A DNA stretch of 64,000 nucleotides from CAVZXS01 sp963779325. GTDB lineage: Bacteria > Bacteroidota > Bacteroidia > Chitinophagales > Chitinophagaceae. Under the pieces are notes generated by a model, which did no database searches, was not told the DNA's origin, and saw only the letters and a list, made by a program, of their open reading frames with translations. The translations under genes were made by a program, and so were the position numbers. This document shows positions 1 to 7,320 of this stretch, piece after piece (positions within the stretch are counted from its first letter, which is position 1; every line of letters starts with the position of its first letter). The stretch is taken from the NCBI GenBank assembly GCA_963779325.1, contig CAVZXS010000011.1, positions 1 to 64,000 of the forward strand. The letters are read 5' to 3'.

Positions 1-422
1 AATAATTTGGCTGCGCTTAGCATTCGCCACACTTCTTCTTTGCTGAGTATTACGGGTAGTTTTTTACTTTTTTTAATGGCGGGCAAATGCAAAAATGCAT
101 AAGGCAAACCTTCTGTCTTTAATAAAAAACGCAGGCCATACACCGTGTGTTTGAAATAGGTTTGAGAGGGTGTGTTGCTGCGTTGTTGCAACAGGTACAA
201 ATAATCTTTTACCTGCTCTGCATCAAGCTCGGTAGGCAAGCATTTAAAATGCAAGGCCATGGCTGCCACATGGCGGGAGTAGTTTTCAAAAGTTTTGGGG
301 CTGCGGCCGAGAATACTGATGTTACGTTCGAAGCGTTGTAATAATGCTGCAAAGCCGGTTACTTCGCGGCAGGCCTGATTGAGGTATTTGTTATACCTTA
401 ATTCTTCGGGTGATTTTTTTTG
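1..422 (-). CDS. Tyrosine recombinase of IS copy 1, 5' part only
   Basis: This is the N-terminal part of the same recombinase described at 2614-3565, cut by the window edge. The readable frame starts just below an A8 tract (minus strand) and covers the core-binding region. The catalytic domain would lie outside the window. The only standard in-frame start is a GTG at position 269, which would remove about 50 residues that resemble a recombinase N-terminus. Confidence 0.6.
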
Positions 423-496
423 TCATGATATGTTTGTTTAAGTAGTAAATTTACAAACTATAAATGATGAGGGGCTACCGAAGGTTTAGTTCAACA
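1..496 (-). mobile_element. Truncated copy 1 of an IS91-like element
   Basis: Positions 1-496 match 3140-3635 base for base as far as I can read them. Identity stops at the same point in both copies, just after TTCAACA, and the flanks then differ (GGCGG here, AGGGG there). This fixes the end of the element that lies upstream of its recombinase gene. The other end is outside the window, so it cannot be said whether this copy is complete. On the minus strand the end carries GAAC, the tetranucleotide that IS91-family elements are known to use beside their origin end. Confidence 0.85.
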
Positions 497-690
497 GGCG
501 GTTTGGCAATATGGCGGGGCGACGAATAAATTCTCATCTTTTTGTTCGTCTATCGGCAGCAGTCGGGGCTGGACTTTTTCTATTAAGCTTTTGTACATAT
601 CTTCATCATTAGTAATTCTATTCAGCAGCAGTTCCGGGCTTGACGTTTTTCAAATACCGCCACATCGCCAAGCCGTGTCCGTTGCCAGCA
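497..690. repeat. Long imperfect inverted repeat upstream of the SUKH gene
   Basis: Two arms, 500-517 (GGTTTGGCAATATGGCGG) and 657-674 (CCGCCACATCGCCAAGCC), pair at 15 of 18 positions, and the three mismatches are all G-T type. The arms are about 140 bp apart, and the second is followed by GTTGCCAGCA just before the immunity gene at 699. The IS end abuts the first arm directly, so the insertion probably cut this structure. The arrangement resembles the folded spacers around small cargo genes in gene-cassette arrays; that comparison is an inference. I see no coding potential here. Confidence 0.5.
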
Positions 691-698
691 ATAGTAAA

Positions 699-1299
699 AT
701 GACACCCTACGATTTTAAAAATAATTGGACAAGTACTGACGAACCACTTTCGCCATTAACAAAGACAAGGACTTGACCGTTTCAACTTGTTACAATCAAC
801 GGCAGACTTTCTAATACAAGCAGGACTTCCCGTTTATTGTGAACCTAACTTGTCTTTTGCAAACGACACCGACGACTTAATTTATGGTATCAATAAATTG
901 ACAGAGCAATATGAACTTGAAGGCGACAAGGAAAAATATGACAAGTATGTTGTTATAGGTTCTTGCCGTGACGGAGACGCAATTGCAATTGACACATCAG
1001 ACAATGACAAAATTGTTGAACTTGACCACGAAAACTTATTCAGTTCAATGTATTTCAACAGTTCAATAACAACCCTCGCAGATTTTTTAATTTTGTATCG
1101 TGACTTTGAAAAAGAGGTTTTGCAAGACAAAGACCCAGACGACAATTTCCAATGTTTCAATTTTACAGACCAGCAGTTTGACCAACTCAAAAGTAAAATG
1201 TTTTCGGTTGACAATAAAGCAGTAACGGAAAGAGGTTTTTGGAAAGAGGAACTTGAAATTATGCTTTCCATTAGACAAGAAAAATATGGAACAGCATAA
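699..1299 (+). pseudogene. SUKH-type (SUKH-4/SMI1-KNR4-like) immunity protein, frameshifted
   Basis: Two overlapping frames make one protein. The first starts with ATG at 699 (MTPYDFKNNW) and stops at 774-776. The second, open from 760, carries the rest and ends at 1299. A +1 shift in the AAAGACAAGG stretch (761-770) would join them into about 195 residues, a normal size for this family. Family-like features are the DFLIQAGLP segment, then YVVIGSCRDGDAIAID, a short LDHEN strand and NSSITTLADFL. SUKH proteins neutralise polymorphic toxins in the cytoplasm. No toxin gene lies beside this one, so it is an orphan between two IS copies. A start at 787 (TTG) would discard the conserved N-terminus. 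The break may be decay or a sequencing indel. Confidence 0.6.
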
Positions 1300-1326
1300 C
1301 GGACAACTACTGCTGGCAATAACTAA

Positions 1327-1361
1327 GCTTTCGTTGCGTCCGCAGGACGAACAATGAAAGC
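1327..1361. terminator. Strong hairpin after the SUKH gene
   Basis: GCTTTC-GTT-CGTCC pairs with GGACG-AAC-GAAAGC around a three-base loop, with small bulges. It starts 28 bp after the immunity-gene stop. No T-run follows, so it is not a clean intrinsic terminator. It may instead be the 3' folded element of a cassette-like unit, because GCTGGCAATAAC just before it mirrors GTTGCCAGCA before the gene. Confidence 0.4.
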
Positions 1362-1531
1362 GATGTTGAACGAAACCGCTTTTCATATTATGGGGTTATT
1401 GATGAAGGTAGTTGGGGTATAGCTTATTCAAAATAGGCAGGCGGTTTTCACAGGCGTATTTTTTTTGTCGGGTTAGCTTATAAATACATCAATTCTCTTT
1501 TCATGAGCATAAAGCTACCCTTACCCGCAGT

Positions 1532-2689
1532 TTAACTACAGGCAACAGGTTGTGTTTCCATAAAATATTTTGCAGGCGGCCCCCGCTTACCAAAAACTTC
1601 AATCGTTATCATGGTACCCGTTTTGCAAGCAGGGCATTTATGCAAACGTGTTTGGGGCTCTTTGGGTTGTATTGTTACACCCAATCTCTGTTGCAGGTCT
1701 TTCAACTTTTTTCGCTTCCACGTGCTGCTTAAAAAACCATAATGCCTGATGCGTACAAAACGATGCGGCAGTATATGCATGGCGAAGCGGCGTACAAATT
1801 CCGGTAAGTTTAAGTGCATTTCTTTTTTAATGCCCTTATCCTTATAATCTTTGTATTGAAAGATTACGCCCGATTGGCTTACCGATTGTATGCGTTGGTT
1901 ACTGATGGCTACCTTGTGTGTATAGCGCCCCAAATATTCTATTACACTTGCAGGATTGCCAAAAGGTTTTTTAGCATACACCACCCAATCTTTTGTAAAC
2001 AAGCTTTCTATTAAAGCCTTGTCCTTATAATTTTGCCTGCGCAAATGGCTTACATATTTGGCTCTGAATATTTTACTCATTGCTTTTACAGGAAATAAAA
2101 ATTTATCCTTCGTATGTATTTTTTGCCAATTACCTTTTACATCTATACCCGCACCGGGCACTATGCAATGCAGGTGCGGATGCAGTGATAAGTTTTGTCC
2201 CCATGTATGTAAAATACATATCATGCCCAATCGCAATTGTTTTTGTCCGCCGAATTTTTGCAATGTTTGCCAAGCGCTTTCAAACAAAGTATCATACACT
2301 AACTTGGGTTGATGCAGGCAAAGCGGATTCAACTCGCTTGGTAAGGTAAACACCACATGATAATACACCGCGGGCAATAATTCTTCTTCCCGTTTTTGTA
2401 TCCATTGCACACGCCGGTGCCCCAGGCATTTTGGGCAATGCCGGTTGCGACAGGAGTTGTAAGAAATATGTACCGTACCGCAACTTGTGCAGGCATCTAC
2501 ATGGCCGCCGAGTGCAGCTGTGCGGCAGTGTTGTATGGCACGCAGTGTTTTTAATTGATGTACATGCAATCCTGATTTTTCTACCTCATCGCCCAACAAC
2601 TCAATGGCGGCGGCTACTTCGGTTGCGGTGCGCATTTTGCAAATAAGGTATCCAGCGGACTGAATGATTTTAGATTTTCTAATTGGCAT
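1532..2689 (-). CDS. IS91-family HUH (Y2) transposase
   Basis: At 385 residues this has the layout of IS91/IS801-type rolling-circle transposases. An N-terminal zinc-binding region has Cys around 67-88 (CTSCG, CRNRHCPKC). The HUH metal site is HPHLHC at about 170-175, and a YLGRY motif near 252-256 supplies two candidate nicking tyrosines. A CPAC zinc knuckle lies near the C-terminus. The protein nicks and re-joins single DNA strands at the element ends. The gene overlaps the 3' end of the recombinase gene: by 76 bp with the start given, or by about 19 bp if the internal MRTATEV is the true start, which I find more likely. Confidence 0.9.
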   Translation of the reverse strand: MPIRKSKIIQSAGYLICKMRTATEVAAAIELLGDEVEKSGLHVHQLKTLRAIQHCRTAALGGHVDACTSCGTVHISYNSCRNRHCPKCLGHRRVQWIQKREEELLPAVYYHVVFTLPSELNPLCLHQPKLVYDTLFESAWQTLQKFGGQKQLRLGMICILHTWGQNLSLHPHLHCIVPGAGIDVKGNWQKIHTKDKFLFPVKAMSKIFRAKYVSHLRRQNYKDKALIESLFTKDWVVYAKKPFGNPASVIEYLGRYTHKVAISNQRIQSVSQSGVIFQYKDYKDKGIKKEMHLNLPEFVRRFAMHILPHRFVRIRHYGFLSSTWKRKKLKDLQQRLGVTIQPKEPQTRLHKCPACKTGTMITIEVFGKRGPPAKYFMETQPVACS

Positions 2690-3565
2690 ACATGCAAATA
2701 TTCCATCGTGGTTTCTATGGATTGATGACCCAATAAATCTTTAAGCGTAACGATGTTGATACCATCTTCGAGCAAATGCGTGGCATAGCAATGGCGCAGG
2801 GTGTGTGTATGCACTTCTTTGGTAATGCCTGCCTGTTTGGCAATTGATTTTACAATCCATTGCACACCACGTTGGCTGTAGCGGCTATCAAAGTCGCCGC
2901 CGGCTCGTTCGGCAGGTTTGCCATTGAATAAATAGTCTTTTGGCTGTTCGCCGGCAATATATTTTTGTATGCCCCGTATTAAATGATGGCTCAATGGAAC
3001 GTACCTGTCTTTGTTGCCTTTGCTTTGTACAATATGCAGTTGCATGCGGTCAAACTGCAAATCTACCAGGCGTATATTACGCAGCTCCATACAGCGCAAT
3101 CCGCAACCGTAAATTAAACCGATGAGGATGCGGTGCTTTAATAATTTGGCTGCGCTTAGCATTCGCCACACTTCTTCTTTGCTGAGTATTACGGGTAGTT
3201 TTTTACTTTTTTTAATGGCGGGCAAATGCAAAAATGCATAAGGCAAACCTTCTGTCTTTAATAAAAAACGCAGGCCATACACCGTGTGTTTGAAATAGGT
3301 TTGAGAGGGTGTGTTGCTGCGTTGTTGCAACAGGTACAAATAATCTTTTACCTGCTCTGCATCAAGCTCGGTAGGCAAGCATTTAAAATGCAAGGCCATG
3401 GCTGCCACATGGCGGGAGTAGTTTTCAAAAGTTTTGGGGCTGCGGCCGAGAATACTGATGTTACGTTCGAAGCGTTGTAATAATGCTGCAAAGCCGGTTA
3501 CTTCGCGGCAGGCCTGATTGAGGTATTTGTTATACCTTAATTCTTCGGGTGATTTTTTTTGTCAT
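2614..3565 (-). CDS. Tyrosine recombinase carried by the IS91-like element
   Basis: All catalytic positions of the tyrosine recombinase family are visible: Arg in GCGLR, Lys in QSKGNKDR, HTLRH, LGH and a final Tyr in TTMEYLH. The frame is open upstream of the first standard start (GTG at 3408) for about 51 more codons, and these look like a core-binding domain (FAALLQRFERN, SPKTFENYSRHV). No ATG, GTG, TTG or CTG lies in that extension. An ATG at 3565 in the neighbouring frame is followed at once by A8, and slippage there would give MTKK-SPEEL and a protein of about 315 residues. I therefore set the start at 3565. Its role in the element (resolution, integration or regulation) is not known to me. 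Confidence 0.75.
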
Positions 3566-3635
3566 GATATGTTTGTTTAAGTAGTAAATTTACAAACTAT
3601 AAATGATGAGGGGCTACCGAAGGTTTAGTTCAACA

Positions 3636-4016
3636 AGGGGTCCTATGTATACAAGTTGGGCTTGACATGCAAACATCAGCTAATTGTGTCTCGTCCTGAA
3701 ATAGGTTGTCTACAAAACAACCAAAAATGGATATCAAAAATCAAATCATTCAGGAGTACCTGAAGTATCAGAAAGAATGGTTCGTATTCGACTTGGCAAT
3801 CATTATCATTCAAATGATTTTGACACACTTTTAAAGACTGAAATATTCATTAATGTTATGCGAATCATCAAACGAGATGAAAAACTGTTTGAAAAACTGA
3901 CAGACATTGAAAATCGGGGTCAAACTTAGGAAACAAATTTGCTGATAACATCGTTTACACCTTTGTTGGTATGAGGCGATGCACTGTGCTTAGCTTACCA
4001 AAAACGCTGCTGTGAT
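3636..4016 (+). other. Spacer with small, probably degenerate reading frames
   Basis: Two short overlapping frames begin at 3727 (35 codons, MDIKNQIIQEYLK) and 3777 (50 codons, ending ENRGQT at 3929). They switch frame near 3777-3800, as a frameshifted remnant would. I do not recognise the product. The segment 3982-4016 is the first half of the spacer repeat described at 6874-6957. Nothing else is supportable. Confidence 0.3.
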
Positions 4017-4358
4017 GGGCTAATTCTTATTTTGAGGTGCTATAAGAAACGAATGTGAATTTTATTAGCAGCATAAAAAAGTTTAAGCTATTTATAGAAT
4101 TTGGTTGCAGAGGCATAGCCTCGGTGTATATTATAACAACGCCTGCCCGTAGGCGGGAACTTCAGTCCGTTGAAAAGATGAAGAACAAGAATGAGAGCCG
4201 TAGGTTCGGCGCATCATACTTTAAATAAAGATGTCACGAGCCTACGGCTCTCATTTATGAGCAGGATACTTACAATGGATTGAAACCCATTGTTACAAAA
4301 CAATTCGAGCCTACGGCTCTTAAAAAAGAGTAGCACCTCAAAATAAGAATTAGCCCTA
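4017..4358. mobile_element. MITE-like element, 342 bp, 26-bp perfect terminal inverted repeats
   Basis: The ends at 4017-4042 and 4331-4356 are exact reverse complements over 26 bp, beginning GGGCTAATTC. TGAT stands on both sides (4013-4016 and 4359-4362). The paralogous spacer at 6895-6915 reads straight through this point with a single TGAT, so it is an empty site. The element encodes no protein. Inside, 4190-4208 (AATGAGAGCCGTAGGTTCG) and 4238-4256 (CGAGCCTACGGCTCTCATT) form a second hairpin with one mismatch, and a third half-copy lies at 4306-4320. A transposase acting in trans must have moved it; none in the window clearly matches. Confidence 0.8.
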
Positions 4359-4409
4359 TGATGGCTCTCCAATATCAATTTTAAAAAAATGATTACTTTC
4401 GGATAAGGC
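4359..4409 (+). repeat. Spacer repeat, copy 1 (second half, split by the MITE)
   Basis: This stretch, with 3982-4016 on the other side of the MITE, matches 6874-6957: CTGTGCTTAGC, then GCTGCTGTGAT, then CAATTTT with A-rich sequence and GATTACTTTCGGA. It directly precedes the first DUF6958-like gene. Confidence 0.6.
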
Positions 4410-4483
4410 AGTAATGCTGCTATTAATGATCATTGTATACAGGCACGCAAGTCTGACTACAAGTGAGACAAAAATTGACTAGT

Positions 4484-4774
4484 ATGAAAGAAGAACAAAT
4501 TCAGACATTACACCCTCAACCCGGAAAAACAAATAAGCGCATCTCGCTGAATAAATACAACGACATCAGGAAGAATATACTGAAAATACTTTCAAAAAAG
4601 GAATTGACGCATACAGAACTCATGGAAAAATTGTACAGCAATGTGAAAGACCATTTCGAAGGCGGTGTGCAGTGGTACGGAGAAACCGTAAAGCTTGATC
4701 CGGAGGCACGAAAAATTATTGAAAGAACCAATACGAAACCGGAAAAATATAGATTAAGAACAACGAACCGATAG
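4484..4774 (+). CDS. DUF6958-like small conserved protein, copy 1
   Basis: A 96-residue protein beginning MKEEQIQTLHPQPGK. A basic N-terminal segment (RISLNKYNDIRKNILKIL) is followed by a helix-turn-helix-like stretch (KKELTHTELMEKLY), then GGVQWYGETVKLDPEARK and a short basic tail. The pattern resembles the DUF6958 family, whose function is unknown; the arrangement suggests a winged-helix fold, which is inference. I chose the ATG at 4484 because both paralogues share everything after it, while the seven codons before it differ. A second copy at 7030 differs by one residue (Pro/Leu in KLDxEAR). Confidence 0.65.
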   Translation: MKEEQIQTLHPQPGKTNKRISLNKYNDIRKNILKILSKKELTHTELMEKLYSNVKDHFEGGVQWYGETVKLDPEARKIIERTNTKPEKYRLRTTNR

Positions 4775-4885
4775 CATTCGGTTTATGCCTTTGTTGATAT
4801 GTTGCGTCGCTTTTTGCTAAGCCTGCCGACAAGCAGCTGCGATGAATCTTCAATAGCACTTTTAAAAAAATGATTAGTTTCAGAT
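4775..4885 (+). repeat. Spacer repeat, copy 2
   Basis: Lies directly after the first DUF6958-like stop and matches 7321-7432 almost throughout: TTTATGCCTTTGTTGATATG, CGCTTTTTGCT, AGCCTGCCGACAAGC, GCGATGAATCTTCAATAGCA, then A-rich sequence and ATGATTAGTTTC. Its second half also resembles 6148-6198 and 4359-4409. Confidence 0.7.
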
Positions 4886-5001
4886 AATGCCGGAATGAAC
4901 CGCAACAACCTAACTAATCTCCGGAGAAGAAATCTCTTCGTTCATGCGACAGGAATTTACTTGTACATTTACCACCAATAGAAATATTACAGGAACAATA
5001 A

Positions 5002-6102
5002 ATGAACAGACTTAGAGAACTTGATTTTTTGCGCGGCACAGCAATAATACTTGTATTACTGAGACACCAATATTTATTTGATTTCACAAAAAGTATCGGA
5101 TGGATTGGCGTGGATTTATTTTTTGTACTCAGCGGCTTTTTGATTTCCGGTCTTTTGTTTAAAGAATATTTAAAATTCGGGACTGTTCAACCAGTGCGTT
5201 TTTTGATAAGAAGAGGATTCAAAATTTACCCGATCTATTTTTTGTCCTACCCGCTTTACCTGGTTCCGATTTTATCTTCCGGCAATTTTAATGCTATCTA
5301 TTTTTTATCAGATTTGACGTTTACACAGAATTACATCAATGCCTGGGGCTATGCAAACCCCGCAAGTTGGTCGCTGGCCGTTGAGGAACATTTTTATTTT
5401 GGTTTTGCGATTTTTCTTTGGCTGGGCCTGAAGTATAGAAAAATTGAATTGAAAAAGACAGAAGACAGTAAAGGCGGAATAAGTCAATTTGCCCTTACGA
5501 TTATTTTGCTAATGGTGCTTTGCCTGCTGCTGCGTATATTTTCAAATATCGTTTTTCCTCTGGAGTATTCAAGGAATGTAACAATGACACATTTACGAAT
5601 AGACTCTTTGTTTGCCGGTGTTTTTATCGCTTACCTTTATCACTTTAAGGTTGCATATTTGAAAAATATATTTCAATCGTATAAATATATTTTTTTTGCA
5701 ATCGGCATTTTAGGGTTGAGTTGGGTACCTTTTTTTGATTCGGTTATTTCACTTTTCGCAAAAACTTTCGGGCTCACTTTGCTGTATATTTCATTCGCAG
5801 TTTGGCTTACCTATTTTCTGTTAACCCCCGATATAAATAAAAAATTAAACAGGGTATTCACCGCTGCTGTTGTTAATCTCATCAGTAAAATAGGATATTG
5901 TTCGTATTCTATATATATAATTCACATATATGTTAACAGGCTGGTGAAGGAAATTATTTTAAACTATAATTTATATAATAATACTTATTTAAACTTTCTT
6001 ATAACTGCAGTACTAAATGTTGTAATCGGCATATTTATGACATACCGAATTGAAAGGTTTTTTTTAAAGATCAGAAACAAATACTATCCCGGTATGGTTT
6101 GA
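5002..6102 (+). CDS. Acyltransferase 3 family (OafA/YrhL-like) membrane acyltransferase
   Basis: A 366-residue integral membrane protein with about ten hydrophobic segments. The N-terminus RELDFLRGTAIILVLLRH carries the family's Arg-Gly and catalytic-type His, and WIGVDLFFVLSGFLISG follows. Members transfer acetyl or other acyl groups to sugars of O-antigen, exopolysaccharide or other surface glycans at the inner membrane. Its short N-terminal region and low GC fit a laterally acquired surface-modification gene. It stands alone between spacer repeats with no glycan cluster beside it, so the substrate is unknown. The start ATG is the first in frame, about 230 bp after the preceding gene. Confidence 0.85.
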   Translation: MNRLRELDFLRGTAIILVLLRHQYLFDFTKSIGWIGVDLFFVLSGFLISGLLFKEYLKFGTVQPVRFLIRRGFKIYPIYFLSYPLYLVPILSSGNFNAIYFLSDLTFTQNYINAWGYANPASWSLAVEEHFYFGFAIFLWLGLKYRKIELKKTEDSKGGISQFALTIILLMVLCLLLRIFSNIVFPLEYSRNVTMTHLRIDSLFAGVFIAYLYHFKVAYLKNIFQSYKYIFFAIGILGLSWVPFFDSVISLFAKTFGLTLLYISFAVWLTYFLLTPDINKKLNRVFTAAVVNLISKIGYCSYSIYIIHIYVNRLVKEIILNYNLYNNTYLNFLITAVLNVVIGIFMTYRIERFFLKIRNKYYPGMV

Positions 6103-6147
6103 TGGATATTTCTCCGCCCGATTTTGTGCCTGAGAAAAATATATTGC

Positions 6148-6198
6148 CTGCTGCCATGAATTCAATAGCAATTTTAAAAAATGATAACATTTGGGATA
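6148..6198 (+). repeat. Short copy of the spacer repeat before the antitoxin
   Basis: GCTGCCATGAATTCAATAGC followed by ATTTTAAAAAATGAT parallels the second half of the repeats at 4775-4885 and 7321-7432. It sits between the acyltransferase stop and the antitoxin start, so it occupies the same boundary position as the others. A longer frame from 6099 would translate it as a 36-residue N-terminal extension, which I take to be spurious. Confidence 0.5.
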
Positions 6199-6206
6199 TG
6201 GACACC

Positions 6207-6422
6207 ATGCAAATTGACATACTGAATCCGAAGGCAAATAAACTGCTTGAAGACCCGGCAGATTTAAAACTTATTTCAATACGTAAATCATCGGATGATG
6301 GTTTACCGGCCCTTGTAAATAAGTTTAGAAAAAAAGCAAAAAATAAACCGCCCACTTTAGCCGAAATTACCAAAGAGGTAGAAATTGTAAGAGCAGCCAG
6401 GTATACGAAATCAAAAAGATAG
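6207..6422 (+). CDS. Antitoxin of a type II PIN-domain toxin-antitoxin pair
   Basis: A 71-residue protein, MQIDILNPKANKLLEDPADL onward, with LISIRKSS and a basic C-terminal half ending EIVRAARYTKSKR. This is the usual shape of the small antitoxin preceding PIN toxins in Bacteroidota, and its end overlaps the PIN reading frame. I start it at 6207 because upstream codons come from the spacer repeat. The antitoxin would bind and mask the PIN ribonuclease and probably repress its own operon. The partner appears broken, so this copy may be a leftover. Confidence 0.65.
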   Translation: MQIDILNPKANKLLEDPADLKLISIRKSSDDGLPALVNKFRKKAKNKPPTLAEITKEVEIVRAARYTKSKR

Positions 6423-6816
6423 AGTTATCATTGATACAAATCTTTGGATTAGTTTTTTACTTACAAAAGACCTGTCAAAGTTTGATAGCATTATTGCCGA
6501 TCAGAAACTTATTCTTATTTTCAGTCAGGAACTAATTGACGAAATTGTGGAAGTGACACAAAGAAGTAAATTCAGAAAGTATTTTGCTTTCGACGATATA
6601 GAAAGCCTGTTACTTAAAATCAGAACACGGGCAATATTTGTTGATGTAACAAGCCGCACTACCGCTTGCAGATATCCCAAAGACAACTTTTTATTATCAC
6701 TTGCCGTTGACAGCAAAGCAACACATCTTATTACGGGTGATAAGCATTTACTTATTCTTTAAAAATTTGACAGAACTAAAATTTTGACAATAACTGAATA
6801 TCTTGCGCAACTTTAG
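6403..6816 (+). pseudogene. PIN-domain toxin with lost start codon and premature stop
   Basis: The frame reads RVIIDTNLWISFLL (first PIN acidic residue), then SQELIDEIVEV, then CRYPKDNFLLSLAVDSKA (downstream acidic residues) and HLITGDKHLLIL. It belongs to the PIN ribonuclease toxins that cleave RNA. Two defects are visible. No ATG, GTG or TTG precedes VIIDTN; the likely start is now ATA at 6403, one base away from ATG. A TAA at 6760-6762 interrupts the frame, and the same frame continues for 17 codons as KFDRTKILTITEYLAQL, typical of the family's C-terminus. The toxin is probably silent. Confidence 0.7.
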
Positions 6817-6873
6817 CGTCACTTTTTGCAGGGCTATCCAACAATTCTTACGCCCTTGTCGCTATAACTCATT

Positions 6874-6957
6874 GTACTGTGCTTAGCCTGCCAACAAAGC
6901 TGCTGTGATGAATCTTTAATTTCAATTTTCAAAAAAGATTACTTTCGGACAAGGCAG
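6874..6957 (+). repeat. Spacer repeat, copy 3 (intact counterpart of the MITE target)
   Basis: CTGTGCTTAGCCTGCCAACA, then GCTGCTGTGATGAATC, CAATTTTC and GATTACTTTCGGACAAGGCA. It aligns with 3982-4016 plus 4359-4409 and lacks the MITE, so it shows the pre-insertion sequence. Confidence 0.65.
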
Positions 6958-7029
6958 TAATGCTTTTGTTAGCGATCATTGTATACAGGCACGCAAGTCT
7001 GACTGCAAGTGAGACAAATATTAACTCGT

Positions 7030-7320
7030 ATGAAAGAAGAACAAATTCAGACATTACACCCGCAACCGGGTAAAACAAATAAGCGCATCTCGCTGAATAA
7101 ATACAACGACATCAGGAAGAATATACTGAAAATACTTTCAAAGAAGGAATTGACGCATACAGAACTCATGGAAAAATTGTACAGCAATGTGAAAGACCAT
7201 TTCGAAGGCGGTGTGCAGTGGTACGGAGAAACCGTAAAGCTTGATCTGGAGGCACGAAAAATTATTGAAAGAACCAATACGAAACCGGAAAAATATAGAT
7301 TAAGAACAACGAACCGATAG
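7030..7320 (+). CDS. DUF6958-like small conserved protein, copy 2
   Basis: Identical to the protein at 4484 except for one residue (KLDLEAR instead of KLDPEAR). The DNA around it is duplicated as well: about 125 bp before and 110 bp after the gene align with the first locus. The two copies are in the same orientation, 2.5 kb apart, with the acyltransferase and the PIN module between them. This suggests duplication of a whole unit of spacer, gene and spacer, not of the gene alone. Function unknown. Confidence 0.65.
   Translation: MKEEQIQTLHPQPGKTNKRISLNKYNDIRKNILKILSKKELTHTELMEKLYSNVKDHFEGGVQWYGETVKLDLEARKIIERTNTKPEKYRLRTTNR

Larger units (their letters stand above)
1532..3635 (-). mobile_element. 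IS91-like element, copy 2 (HUH transposase + tyrosine recombinase)
   Basis: Both element genes are on the minus strand and overlap: recombinase first, transposase second. The end at 3635 is set by comparison with copy 1. The opposite end lies somewhere in 1362-1531 and cannot be fixed because copy 1 leaves the window. I see no terminal inverted repeats, as expected for IS91-type rolling-circle elements. Both copies face the same way and enclose about 1 kb of foreign cargo (the SUKH gene). Confidence 0.8.

Noticed and set aside
787..1299. Separate 170-residue gene starting at TTG 787
   Set aside because: Sequence before 787 in the adjacent frame is the missing N-terminus (MTPYDFKNNW), so the start call is an artefact of the frameshift.
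882..1386. Long minus-strand frames opposite the SUKH gene
   Set aside because: Ser/Lys/Cys-rich composition typical of antisense shadows; no motif.
3727..3929. Transposase or other named gene remnant
   Set aside because: The two small frames show no motif that I can assign to a family.
6099..6422. 107-residue antitoxin starting at 6099
   Set aside because: The first 36 codons are encoded by the spacer repeat; the conserved protein begins at 6207.
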